NCBI GenBank assembly: GCA_013202935.1
Contig: JABMRG010000042.1
Coordinates: 1 to 5,044, forward strand
Reading direction: 5' to 3'
Length of the DNA: 5,044 nucleotides
Source of the DNA: Candidatus Omnitrophota bacterium
GTDB lineage: Bacteria > Omnitrophota > Gorgyraeia > JABMRG01
In this document: positions 5,041 through 5,044 of the stretch, piece after piece
Layout of the letters: each line of letters begins with the position of its first letter
Numbering within the stretch: position 1 is the first letter of the stretch
Made by a program: the position numbers and the translations under genes
The notes under the pieces: model-generated
What the model was told of the DNA's origin: nothing
The model's input: the letters and a program-made list of their open reading frames with translations, nothing else
Database searches by the model: none

Positions 5041-5044
5041 GCAC

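Noticed and set aside
5018..5044. GGTTCG-containing segment resembling a tRNA T-arm
   Set aside because: The stem and loop do not fit a T-arm, and no acceptor stem, anticodon arm or CCA context is visible on either strand.

Overview
The window looks like a bacterial chromosome segment of fairly low G+C, with dense, short-spaced genes. A GspB-type envelope protein, an HD-GYP signalling protein and a SPOR-domain membrane protein point to a Gram-negative-type (diderm) envelope. The GspB N-terminus (MSIINDALHKA) and the mix of families resemble Omnitrophota-like or deltaproteobacterial-like genomes. That assignment comes from memory of family style and is tentative. Nothing looks like phage, plasmid, CRISPR or an intact insertion sequence.

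Layout, left to right. Positions 5-613 (+) hold a GspB-like type II secretion/pilus accessory protein, probably the last gene of a rightward operon that begins outside the window. Everything else is on the minus strand and reads right to left. It converges on gspB with only 2 bases between the stop codons. The minus-strand genes form two transcription units. Unit 1 is aroB (3724-4818) followed by a YjbQ-family gene (3329-3727), with overlapping stop and start. It is driven by a strong sigma-70-type promoter at 4845-4873, which also fixes the aroB start. Unit 2 is a GNAT acetyltransferase (2782-3243), a membrane-anchored SPOR protein (2101-2751) and a GAF/HD-GYP protein (616-2097). Its own promoter (3304-3332) has a -35 box that contains the yjbQ stop codon. 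The rightmost 187 bases contain the aroB promoter, a possible repeat-derived hairpin, and an intrinsic terminator that probably ends a minus-strand gene lying mostly beyond the window.

Functionally, unit 1 is housekeeping: the shikimate pathway plus a small conserved enzyme. Unit 2 pairs a probable peptidoglycan-binding inner-membrane protein with a probable cyclic-di-nucleotide phosphodiesterase, the two genes only 3 bases apart. With gspB alongside, the left half suggests envelope, secretion and signalling functions. I do not see a clearly new system. The most interesting leads are the SPOR/HD-GYP pair and the altered metal-site and GYP motif residues of the HD-GYP protein. Next come the promoter embedded in the yjbQ stop codon and the palindrome next to the aroB promoter.
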